64,000 nucleotides of DNA from JBBQWZ01 sp038210135 (GTDB taxonomy: Bacteria > Acidobacteriota > Terriglobia > Bryobacterales > Bryobacteraceae), in the NCBI GenBank assembly GCA_038210135.1, contig JBBQWZ010000038.1:8333-72332 (forward strand), given 5' to 3'. Of the stretch, positions 9,415 through 16,348 are shown piece after piece. Below the pieces are notes generated by a model. The model was not told where the DNA came from and did not search any database. It saw only the letters and a list, made by a program, of their open reading frames with translations. The position numbers were made by a program, and so were the translations under genes. The stretch's first letter is position 1; every line of letters begins with the position of its first letter.

Positions 9415-10635
9415 TTGTCTCGCAGTAAATCGAACGCCCTGGTCAGAACATTCGGAGATCTTCGGGTACGGCCGAAGCTCATCGTCCTGCACAACCTGTT
9501 TTTCCTGCTACTAACTTGTGCTGCGTACTTCTCGCTGATTCCCCTGTTCGATCAACAGGTCCGGGACGCACGACGGCGTGAAGAGCGAATTTTACGGGGC
9601 GTTGAAAATGAAGACGCCCGCCAGGAAATTTCTAAACAAATAAAGATAGCACAACTCTCGGAATCGGACGCTGTACAAAGAGCCCGTTGGACCTTATTTA
9701 TTGTCCTGGCGGCGATTTACGTTCTGGCAGTGCTGGCGTTGGAGTTAGCCATCATGCCGTTGTACGTCTATCGGCCGCTGCGGCGGATGCTCGACGCCGA
9801 CGAGGCGACGCGGGAAGGCGACCGGCGGCATGAGTTGATCGACTCCGGGGAAATTATGGGGGACGAAATCGGGCAGATTATGCGGAGCCGCAATTCGACG
9901 GTGGCGGAATTGCGAAAGCACGAAGACGATCTGGCGGCGGCGCTGAAGAAGCTGGAAGAGCAGGATCGGCTGGTGAGCCTGGGACTTTTGAGCGCGTCGA
10001 TCGCGCATGAAATGAACACGCCGCTGGCGGTGCTGCATGGCTCGATCGAAAAGCTAGAGGAGACGGTCGCGGATCCGCAGACGCTGGAGCGACTGCAGCG
10101 GATGAAGCGGGTGACGGAGCGGCTGCGGCTGATCAGCGCAAGCCTGTTGGATTTCGCGCGGCCGCGCAAAGACCAGATGGAGCCGGTGGCGCTGAGGCCG
10201 ATTGTCGAAGAAGCCTGGAGCCTTGTCGCGATCGACGAGAAAGCTTCGAGCGTCCGGTTCACGAACGACATCGACGCCGAGGTCCGGGTGATGGGGAACG
10301 GGTCCAAGCTGATCCAAGTGTTCGTAAATCTGCTGCGGAATTCGCTGATTGCGATGGAGGCTGAACAGGGGTTCATTGAGGTCCGCAGCCGGAAGGTGGA
10401 GAAGAATCGGCTGAAGCTCGAATCGATTACGGTGGAGGACAATGGGCGTGGGATTCCGGCGGATGTGCTGCCGGAGATTTTCGATGCGTTCGTTTCGACA
10501 CGGCTGGACTCGAAGGGGACGGGCCTGGGGTTGACGGTGGCGGAAGGGATCGTGACGCAGCATGGCGGTACGATTTCGGCGGCGAATCGGCCGGAAGGTG
10601 GGGCGCGGCTGGAGGTTTGTTTACCGGGGGTTTAG
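9415..10635 (+). CDS. Membrane-bound sensor histidine kinase
   Basis: 406 aa from a TTG at 9415, which has a Shine-Dalgarno (CGGAG) 9 nt upstream. Longer forms from the ATG at 9379 or GTG at 9361 are possible but lack a good site. Two membrane helices (near residues 23-44 and 92-113) flank a short outer loop of about 45 residues. A linker and coiled coil follow, then HisKA with the phosphorylated His in SASIAHEMNTPL, then HATPase_c with N box NLLRNSLIAM, DNGRGIP and GTGLGLTVAEGI. The small sensor loop suggests it detects a membrane or redox signal. No response regulator lies beside it. It is divergent from the act operon (gap about 100 nt), so control of respiration is possible but unproven. 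Confidence 0.88.
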   Translation: MSRSKSNALVRTFGDLRVRPKLIVLHNLFFLLLTCAAYFSLIPLFDQQVRDARRREERILRGVENEDARQEISKQIKIAQLSESDAVQRARWTLFIVLAAIYVLAVLALELAIMPLYVYRPLRRMLDADEATREGDRRHELIDSGEIMGDEIGQIMRSRNSTVAELRKHEDDLAAALKKLEEQDRLVSLGLLSASIAHEMNTPLAVLHGSIEKLEETVADPQTLERLQRMKRVTERLRLISASLLDFARPRKDQMEPVALRPIVEEAWSLVAIDEKASSVRFTNDIDAEVRVMGNGSKLIQVFVNLLRNSLIAMEAEQGFIEVRSRKVEKNRLKLESITVEDNGRGIPADVLPEIFDAFVSTRLDSKGTGLGLTVAEGIVTQHGGTISAANRPEGGARLEVCLPGV

Positions 10636-10654
10636 CGGAATCTTTGTAGTTGGA

Positions 10655-10783
10655 CACAGGCCGGAGGCCTATGTCACATACACAGGCCGGAGGGCCTATG
10701 TCACATACACAGGCCGGAGGCCCTATGTCACATACACAGGCCGGAGGCCTATGTCACATACACAGGCCGGAGGCCTATGTCAC
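10655..10783 (+). repeat. Tandem array of five palindromic 26-bp repeats
   Basis: Five head-to-tail copies start at 10655, 10681, 10708, 10735 and 10761. The core is CACAGGCCGGAGGCCTATG followed by TCACATA. Copies 2 and 3 each carry one extra base (G or C) inside GGCC; copy 5 stops after TCAC. Each core can fold as a hairpin: AGGCC, loop GGA, GGCCT, with two further outer pairs after one mismatch. The array fills almost the whole convergent gap between the sensor kinase and the M20 hydrolase. Its last copy contains the hydrolase stop codon (TCA at 10780-10782, TGA on the minus strand). Copies are adjacent with no variable spacers, so this is not a CRISPR array. Confidence 0.9.
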
Positions 10784-12096
10784 TGCGACGCGAGTTTTAC
10801 GACGGTTTCGAGGAGGATATTGGCTCCGTTGGCGCAATCCTGCCAGGTGGTCAGCTCTTTGGGCGAGTGGCTGATTCCGCCAATGCTGGGGACGAAGATC
10901 ATGCCCATCGGCATCAGGGTCGCCATCTGTTGGGCATCATGACCGGCGCCGCTGGGCAGGTGCCGGGTGTCGAGGCGGAGGATGCCGGCGGCGGATTCGA
11001 TGGCGCGCTGAACTTCGGGGGCGGCGACCGCGGCGTTGGTGCGCAGCAGCTTTTTCATGAGGATGTCTACCTTGGATTCGGCGGCGATGGCGGTCGCTCG
11101 GGCGCGGATCTTTGTTTCGAGGCGATCGAGCTTTGCCGAGGACAGATCGCGAAACTCGACGCTCATTCTAACTTCGCCGGGCACGACGTTGGGCGCGTTG
11201 GGAATCACGTCCAGATGTCCGACGGTGCCGACTTGGGCTCCGGATTCGCCGGTGGCGACTTCGCGGACGGCGAGGGTCAAGCGCGCGGCGGCGACGAGGG
11301 CGTCCTGGCGGTCCGGCATGGGCGTGGTCCCGGCGTGGTTCGCGAGGCCGGTGACTACGACGTCGTAATCATCGATCGAGACGATGCCGTCCACGACGCC
11401 GACCGGCACTTTTTCGCGGGCCAGCGTTCCACCTTGCTCGATGTGCATTTCGACATAGGCGTGGTAGGCGCCCGGGCGAATCCTCGCTTCGTCGATGCGA
11501 GCCGGATCCCCTCCGACGCGGCGGATGGCTTCGGCTTTGGTCAGGCCGCGCGAAACGGCTTCTAGTTCTTTGGGCTGGCTATTGCCCGCCACGGCGCGGC
11601 TGCCGTTTAGACCGTATCCGGCGAACGATAATTCTTCGCACGCCCAGACGACGACGGTGAGGGGGCGGCGGGTGACTAACCCTGAATCTTTGAGAATGCG
11701 CAGGACGTGTACGGCGGAGAGCGACCCAAGGTCGCCGTCGAAATTTCCACCGTTGGGAACGGAGTCGATGTGGGAGCCGAACAGGACTGGCGTGAGATTG
11801 GGATCGGAGCCGGGGCGGCTGGCGAAGATGTTACCGGCGGCGTCGATGCGAACAGCGGCTCCGGCCTGGCGCATCAGGTCCATGACATATTTGCGGCCGG
11901 CGATATCGGCGTCGGAGTAGCCAACGCGGCTGACGCCATTTTCAAAGGTGCCTCCGACGGGGCGGCCGAATTCGCTGAGTGTTGTCAGGCTGACGCGCAG
12001 CGAATCGGCGTTGATGCGCGGAAGCGGAGTCGCACCTCGCAGGCGGACGCAAGCGGCAGTTCCAGCGAGCGCGGACACGAAACGGCGGCGGTTCAT
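10780..12096 (-). CDS. Tat-exported M20-family amidohydrolase (N-carbamoyl-L-amino acid hydrolase/allantoate amidohydrolase type)
   Basis: 438 aa. A Tat-like leader (MNRRRFVSALAGTA) indicates export. The metal-binding landmarks of the hydantoinase/carbamoylase branch of M20 are visible: GSHIDSV, FDGDLG, a catalytic acidic pair in ACEELSF, HIEQG and SGAGHDAQ. ANHAGTTPMPDRQDA marks the dimerisation domain that binds substrate. The family removes a carbamoyl or ureido group from N-carbamoyl amino acids, allantoate or ureidopropionate; the substrate cannot be told from sequence. Most relatives are cytosolic, so the Tat leader is a notable difference. The stop codon lies inside the last copy of the neighbouring repeat array. 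Confidence 0.85.
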   Translation of the reverse strand: MNRRRFVSALAGTAACVRLRGATPLPRINADSLRVSLTTLSEFGRPVGGTFENGVSRVGYSDADIAGRKYVMDLMRQAGAAVRIDAAGNIFASRPGSDPNLTPVLFGSHIDSVPNGGNFDGDLGSLSAVHVLRILKDSGLVTRRPLTVVVWACEELSFAGYGLNGSRAVAGNSQPKELEAVSRGLTKAEAIRRVGGDPARIDEARIRPGAYHAYVEMHIEQGGTLAREKVPVGVVDGIVSIDDYDVVVTGLANHAGTTPMPDRQDALVAAARLTLAVREVATGESGAQVGTVGHLDVIPNAPNVVPGEVRMSVEFRDLSSAKLDRLETKIRARATAIAAESKVDILMKKLLRTNAAVAAPEVQRAIESAAGILRLDTRHLPSGAGHDAQQMATLMPMGMIFVPSIGGISHSPKELTTWQDCANGANILLETVVKLASQ

Positions 12097-12132
12097 GGAT
12101 TTGAATTTACATGAAATCCGCCGCGAGAGTGT

Positions 12133-12681
12133 TTATGACGCGCTGGTCGGCGCGACGGGAATTTGTGGAGGAAAGTTCGGGGTTTCCGGACCGAAGCATT
12201 TCACGAGTACCCAGATCGCGTAGCCGCTGCCAGCGAGTAGCGCCGCGGCGACCAGACCGAACAGGCCGCGTCCGGCGGCGAGTATCCCGAAGAGCGAAAC
12301 CAAGCCGGTCGAGGCCATGAGCAGGAATCCGACCCAGCGAGCCCAGAGCTGGCGGGCGCGAATTCCCCGCCCGGTGAAAAAGACGATGACGGAAAAGGCG
12401 AGAAAGCAGAGCGAGGCGATGGCCAAGCCAATGATGACGGCCTCGGCGATTCCGCCGAAGAAATCAAACAGGCCGCCGACCGCATGGGCGGTATCCTGCA
12501 CGACGTCGATGGCCGTGTCGCCGGTTTTTGCAGGCAGTGCGGCGGGATGCGCTTTCGGAGCCAGCATGTTGCCGCGAATCACCGTAGTGCCGAAGAAGAG
12601 GCTGCCGGCGAGCGCGGGGATGCCGACGACGGCGGCGACGATGAAGAAGGCCTTCGAGAGGATTTGCAGATGGCGGTTCAT
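12133..12681 (-). CDS. Membrane protein of unknown function, paralogue A
   Basis: 182 aa from the ATG at 12681, which has an AAGGA site about 7 nt upstream; an ATG at 12729 would add 16 unconvincing residues. Four hydrophobic segments are visible: LSKAFFIVAAVVGIPALAG, AVIIGLAIASLCFLAFSVIVFF, WVGFLLMASTGLVSLFGI and LFGLVAAALLAGSGYAIWVLV. It shares layout and motifs (IP-LAGSL-FG, WARW, SGYA, CFG/VFG near the end) with the gene directly upstream, so the two are tandem paralogues. No catalytic motif is visible and I do not recognise the family. Confidence 0.65.
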   Translation of the reverse strand: MNRHLQILSKAFFIVAAVVGIPALAGSLFFGTTVIRGNMLAPKAHPAALPAKTGDTAIDVVQDTAHAVGGLFDFFGGIAEAVIIGLAIASLCFLAFSVIVFFTGRGIRARQLWARWVGFLLMASTGLVSLFGILAAGRGLFGLVAAALLAGSGYAIWVLVKCFGPETPNFPPQIPVAPTSAS

Positions 12682-12725
12682 GATTCGGTCCTTCGTTGGC
12701 GGTGGAGTTAAGTATATCGACGGGG

Positions 12726-13226
12726 TCATGCGGGTTCTCCGAAGACGGTCCAGAGCAGGTAGAGCGCGTAGCCGGAGGCGGATGCGAGAGCCAGTCCGGC
12801 GAGGCGAATCGGTGCGCGTCCGCGCGAGAGAAAGGCTATTAATGAAGCGAGTGCGACGGGCAGCATGATTACGACGGCCGTCCAGCGCGCCCAGCTTTCG
12901 TGGCGGTCGAGCGCCTGACCGGTGAGGTAGAGAAGAGTTGCGAACAGCAGAACGCTTAGCGATGCGGCGGCGAGGCCTCTGATGATGCCGGAGCCGATTT
13001 TGCCGAGCAGGTTGGCGGCTCCGCCGATGGCTTTCGCGATGGTGAGGATGACGAGAATGACGGCGTCGGCGTTTTTCGGATAAGGCTGGGATGGTGTGGA
13101 AGGAGTCCGGAGGGAGTTCAGGGCAAGGGCGCCAAAGAGGAGGGAGCCCGCGAGCGAAGGGATGCCGATTAATACGCCTGTGAAAGAGAGTGCGTTGGCG
13201 AGCATGGCGATCCGGGGATCGATCAC
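12726..13226 (-). CDS. Membrane protein of unknown function, paralogue B
   Basis: 166 aa from a GTG at 13226; an ATG at 13205 is an alternative. Four hydrophobic segments match those of the downstream paralogue, including GIPSLAGSLLFG, ESWARWTAVV and ASGYALYLLWTVFG. The pair probably arose by duplication and is likely co-transcribed: the gap is 44 nt to the chosen start of paralogue A. Function is not recognisable; the conserved small residues and single conserved WARW suggest a structural or sensory membrane protein rather than a transporter. Confidence 0.6.
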   Translation of the reverse strand: MIDPRIAMLANALSFTGVLIGIPSLAGSLLFGALALNSLRTPSTPSQPYPKNADAVILVILTIAKAIGGAANLLGKIGSGIIRGLAAASLSVLLFATLLYLTGQALDRHESWARWTAVVIMLPVALASLIAFLSRGRAPIRLAGLALASASGYALYLLWTVFGEPA

Positions 13227-13466
13227 GCCGCGCTCCAGAGGGCGAGTCGGAAGAGTGGCGAGGGGAGTGCGGTCCCGATTCCGAGGTGGCGGCGGATGGC
13301 CAATAATGCGGAGGTCATTGACGGCCTGCTTGCTTGAGTTCGGTTCGGAGCGGGAACGGCATTCACTGAGTGGGGCGCGAATGCGGGGCGGTTTCGATCA
13401 GTCGAGGCGAGATCGCTGTTTGTTATTTAGGAATCCCCGCCCTGACGGGCGGGGCTATGGGAGGTG
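13227..13466. other. Non-coding stretch with a GC-rich perfect hairpin
   Basis: No convincing gene is seen here. At 13435-13454 there is a perfect 8-bp stem, CCCCGCCC, loop TGAC, GGGCGGGG. There is no T-run on either strand, so it is not a classical rho-independent terminator. It sits between the aminotransferase 3' end (with its repeat array) and the start of membrane paralogue B, and might stop or stabilise the aminotransferase transcript. Confidence 0.5.
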
Positions 13467-13596
13467 CACAGGCCGGAGGCCACATGGACGCACAGGCCGG
13501 AGGCCTATGCCACTGCCTATGCCTATGCCTATGCCTATTGGACGCACAGGCCGGAGGCCTATGCCACTTAGTTCACAGGCCGGAGGCCTATGCCAC
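13467..13596 (+). repeat. Second array of the GGCCGGAGGCC repeat, irregular, with a TGCCTA microsatellite
   Basis: Four copies of the same core as at 10.7 kb begin at 13467 (degenerate after GGCC), 13491, 13545 and 13574. The full ones read CACAGGCCGGAGGCCTATG then CCAC. Between the second and third copies lies a run of four TGCCTA units (13514-13537), apparently grown from the repeat's own CTATGCC end. The last copy runs into the aminotransferase gene: it supplies the stop codon (CTA at 13588-13590, TAG on the minus strand) and the final two codons. Spacing between copies is irregular, unlike the first array. Confidence 0.88.
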
Positions 13597-14937
13597 TTCG
13601 GCGATGGCGGCTTCTAGGACGTTTAGGGCGAAGTCGGCTTGATCTTTTGTGACGACTAGCGGGGGGCAGAGACGGAGGGAATTCTGGCCGGCTCCGAGGA
13701 CCAGGAGCCCGCGCTCGAAGGCTTTGTTCTCGATCGCGTTGCGGATCTCCGGATTGCGTTCCTTCGTGGCTTGATCCTTGACGAATTCGATTCCGATCAT
13801 CAAGCCGAGTCCGCGCACGTCGCCGACTTGCGGGAACTTGGAGGGCCAGTGCTTCATTCGCGCCATCATATGAGCGCCAACTTTCGCGGCGTTGTCGACC
13901 AGCTCCTGCTCAAGAAGCTCGATGGTGGTGAGAGCGGAGGCGATGGCGACGGGGTTGCCGCCAAACGTGGAAGCGTGCGCGCCGGGTTTCCAATCCATTA
14001 CGTCGGCGCGGGCGACAGTCGCGCCGAGCGGCAGGCCGCTGGCGATCCCTTTGGCCAGGGTCATGATGTCCGGCACGGCATCGAAATGCTGGCTGGCGAA
14101 CATCTTTCCGGTGCGGCCCATGCCGCTTTGCACTTCATCGAACATCAATAGGATGCCGTGGCGATCGGCGACGGCGCGAAGCTCGTCGAAGAATTTCCTG
14201 GGCGGCACGACGTAGCCGCCTTCGCCCTGGACCGGCTCGACCATGATGGCGGCGACTTCCTCGGCGGGCAGGACGGTCTTGAACAGCTGATCCTCGATGA
14301 CCTTGACGCATTCGACGGCGCAGGTATCCGGCGTCTTGCCGTAGGCGCAGCGATAGCAATAGGCGTAGGGGATATGGGTGACGCCCTGCATCGGCAGGTT
14401 GCCGTAGCCCTTCTTCTGGACGCTTTTGCTGCCGGTCAAACCGAGCGCGCCGAGGGTCCGGCCGTGGAAGCCGCCGAGGAAGGCTATGAACTTGTCGCGT
14501 CCGGAATGATACTTCGCAAGTTTGATCGCGGCTTCGACGGCTTCGGTACCGGAGTTTCCGAAGTAGACGCGCTTTTGGGAGTCGCCGGGCGCGAGCGCGG
14601 CGAGCTTTTCCGCCAACTGAACCATGTTTTCGTAATAGAAATCGGTGCCAGACATGTGGATCAGTTTGGCGGCCTGAGCCTGAATGGACGCCACCACTTT
14701 CGGATGGCAATGTCCGGTGGACACGACGGCGATGCCGGCGTTGAAGTCGAGAAAGCGGTTGCCGTCGACGTCTTCAATGATGGCGCCTTCGCCGCGAGCG
14801 GCGACGAGCGGATATCCACGGGTGTAGGACGGCGAGATTACTTTGTTATCGCGGTCGATAATGGCCTTGGCTTTGGGGCCCGGCAGTGCAGTCGTGAGAG
14901 TAGGGAGGTCCAGGCGGACCGCGTCCATGAGATTCAT
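13588..14937 (-). CDS. Class III pyridoxal-phosphate aminotransferase (GabT/ArgD-like)
   Basis: 449 aa from the ATG at 14937, preceded by AAAGGAGA at a proper distance; the open frame extends 111 codons upstream without support. Motifs: GNSGTEAVEAAIKLAK (phosphate binding), DEVQSGMGRTGK, and the PLP-lysine in TLAKGIASGLPLGA. STFGGNPVAIASA is typical of the omega-aminotransferase fold. A Cys-containing insert, YCYRCAYGKTPDTC, is known from 4-aminobutyrate aminotransferase-like enzymes and related archaeal racemases. It probably transfers the amino group of 4-aminobutyrate or ornithine-type substrates to 2-oxoglutarate; the substrate is not certain. The last two codons and stop fall in a repeat copy. 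Confidence 0.85.
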   Translation of the reverse strand: MNLMDAVRLDLPTLTTALPGPKAKAIIDRDNKVISPSYTRGYPLVAARGEGAIIEDVDGNRFLDFNAGIAVVSTGHCHPKVVASIQAQAAKLIHMSGTDFYYENMVQLAEKLAALAPGDSQKRVYFGNSGTEAVEAAIKLAKYHSGRDKFIAFLGGFHGRTLGALGLTGSKSVQKKGYGNLPMQGVTHIPYAYCYRCAYGKTPDTCAVECVKVIEDQLFKTVLPAEEVAAIMVEPVQGEGGYVVPPRKFFDELRAVADRHGILLMFDEVQSGMGRTGKMFASQHFDAVPDIMTLAKGIASGLPLGATVARADVMDWKPGAHASTFGGNPVAIASALTTIELLEQELVDNAAKVGAHMMARMKHWPSKFPQVGDVRGLGLMIGIEFVKDQATKERNPEIRNAIENKAFERGLLVLGAGQNSLRLCPPLVVTKDQADFALNVLEAAIAEVA

Positions 14938-15247
14938 GACACGTCTCCTTTTTGAAACGGTTGCGGAGGGGAACATGGCAATCCGGGTTCCAGGATGGAA
15001 CGGGATCGCAAATGAAAAAGGGATGGGGCGGACTAGTCGGAGCCGAAGAGCGAGGGCCGCATTTGAGACGGCGATAGTTTCATGAGGCCCGGCACAGGCC
15101 AAGTATAGCGCGTCCGCGCGGGATTTCGGGCAACAAAATGATGGCGCGGTACGGCAAGAATGTGGCGCGGTGGTCTGGGCGTTCGCGCTGCGAAGGTGTG
15201 CGGATTCATACGCAACGCTTTGGCAGGCGGCATGCATTACCACTGGC
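14938..15247. other. Divergent intergenic region between aminotransferase and flagellar cluster
   Basis: 310 bases without a supported gene. On the minus strand a TATACT hexamer (15107-15102) could be the -10 of the aminotransferase promoter, though no good -35 lies at the right distance. The motif TGGCGCGGT occurs twice (about 15142 and 15165). Near the right end lies the sigma-54-like element listed separately. Confidence 0.5.
15221..15236 (+). promoter_or_regulatory. Candidate sigma-54 (-24/-12) promoter of the flagellar cluster
   Basis: TGGCAGGCGGCATGCA resembles the consensus TGGCAC-N5-TTGCA: GG and GC are exactly 12 bp apart. Transcription would start close to 15247, so the flgB mRNA would have almost no leader, and the proposed flgB ATG at 15248 indeed lacks a Shine-Dalgarno sequence. 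Flagellar genes are commonly sigma-54 dependent, but chance cannot be excluded. Confidence 0.3.
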
Positions 15248-15586
15248 ATGATCAGCGCCGTCGCATCCAATTTGGAACATTACATGGACCTGTTGTCGGC
15301 GCGTCAGAAACTGGTGGCGTCGAATATAGCCAACGCCGATACGCCGGGGTATAAGACAAAGGACCTGGACTTCCATTCGGAGTTCATGGGCGCGGTTCAC
15401 GGGTCGAGTCCGAACGTGGTGGAGGTGGACGGCCTGCAGGTCCACAACGACGGCAACAACGTGAACATCGACCGCGAGGCGCGTTTACTGGCCGAAAACA
15501 CGATGCGGTTCAACGTCGCGTCGAACCTGATGCGCAATCAGCTGCGGCAAGTGCGGATGGCGATCACAGAAGGGAAAAATGGATGA
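15248..15586 (+). CDS. flgB: Flagellar basal-body proximal rod protein FlgB
   Basis: 112 aa from the ATG at 15248; an upstream extension of 26 codons is rejected because family members begin about 20 residues before the rod signature. That signature is RQKLVASNIANADTPGYKTKDLDF. The C-terminal half (LLAENTMRFNVASNLMRNQLRQVRMAI) forms the coiled-coil helix shared by rod proteins. FlgB joins the MS ring/FliE to the rest of the rod and is exported by the flagellar type III apparatus, so it has no signal peptide. It overlaps flgC by 4 nt. Confidence 0.92.
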   Translation: MISAVASNLEHYMDLLSARQKLVASNIANADTPGYKTKDLDFHSEFMGAVHGSSPNVVEVDGLQVHNDGNNVNIDREARLLAENTMRFNVASNLMRNQLRQVRMAITEGKNG

Positions 15587-16014
15587 GCCTGTTTTCTTCT
15601 CTTAGCGTCAGCGCGTCGGGAATGAGCGCGCAGCGTACGCGGGCGGAATTGCTGGTCGAAAACCTGGCGAATTCCGAGACGACACGGACGCCGGAGGGCG
15701 GTCCGTATAAGCGCAAGGATACGGTGTTTCAGTCGGCGGATGTGTCGTCGCCATTTGGCTCGATGTTCCAGCGTGAATTGTCGCGCGGCGTACAAGTGGA
15801 CCAGATCGTCGAAGATCAGAGCGAACCCGACAAGCGGTATCTGCCTGGACATCCGGATGCGGACAAAGACGGCTACGTTGCATTTCCGAAGATGAACCCG
15901 GCGGAGGACATGGTGGATCTGATGAGCGCGTCGCGCGGCTTTCAGGCGAATGTCGCGGCCATGAACGCGGTGAAGGACATGATCAATCGCTCGATTGAGT
16001 TGTTGCGGGGCTAA
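15583..16014 (+). CDS. flgC: Flagellar basal-body rod protein FlgC
   Basis: 143 aa. The N terminus (SLSVSASGMSAQRTRAEL, then VENLANSETTRTPEGGPYKR) matches the rod-protein signature, with NLANSETT in place of the more usual NIANANTT. The C-terminal helix SRGFQANVAAMNAVKDMINRS is typical of FlgC. It is part of the proximal rod and is exported without a cleaved signal. ATGA overlap with flgB; fliE follows after 3 nt. Confidence 0.93.
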   Translation: MSLFSSLSVSASGMSAQRTRAELLVENLANSETTRTPEGGPYKRKDTVFQSADVSSPFGSMFQRELSRGVQVDQIVEDQSEPDKRYLPGHPDADKDGYVAFPKMNPAEDMVDLMSASRGFQANVAAMNAVKDMINRSIELLRG

Positions 16015-16017
16015 AAC

Positions 16018-16323
16018 ATGACGATTCCTCCTATTTCTTCTTCGAGTGCGATCGGCGGAATTGCGCCGTCCTCGCCGATGCCGCAGATCGGCGGCAAGCC
16101 GCAAGGGACCTTTCAATCGGTCTTCGAGGAAGCCGTCGGCCAGGTGGGAACGTACCAGCAGAACGCACAGCAGGCTACGGCGCGTTTCCTATCCGGCGAA
16201 GACGAAGAACTGCATCACGTGGCCATTGCCGGGCAACAGTCTGACCTGGCTTTTCAGTTGTTTATGGAAGTGCGGAACAAAGTAGTCAACGCGTATCAAG
16301 AAGTCATGAGGATGCAGATCTGA
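16018..16323 (+). CDS. fliE: Flagellar hook-basal body complex protein FliE
   Basis: 101 aa, the usual size. The N-terminal half is Ser/Pro-rich and disordered. The C-terminal half (FQSVFEEAVGQVGTYQQNAQQ, then HHVAIAGQQSDLAFQLFMEVRNK and VNAYQEVMRMQI) carries the conserved FliE helices. FliE links the MS ring (FliF) to the rod (FlgB) and is needed to start export of rod proteins. It sits between flgC and fliF in the standard order. Confidence 0.93.
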   Translation: MTIPPISSSSAIGGIAPSSPMPQIGGKPQGTFQSVFEEAVGQVGTYQQNAQQATARFLSGEDEELHHVAIAGQQSDLAFQLFMEVRNKVVNAYQEVMRMQI

Positions 16324-16348
16324 CGGCGGGAAAGCCGGAACCAGCAGG

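Noticed and set aside
10655..10783. CRISPR array
   Set aside because: Copies are directly adjacent with no unique spacers, and no cas genes are present.
13370..13642. 90-aa open frame through the second repeat array
   Set aside because: It encodes only repeat-derived AQAGGL-type sequence and has no ribosome-binding site.
14938..15270. N-terminal extension of the aminotransferase
   Set aside because: The AAAGGAGA site and family alignment support the ATG at 14937; the extension is not protein-like.
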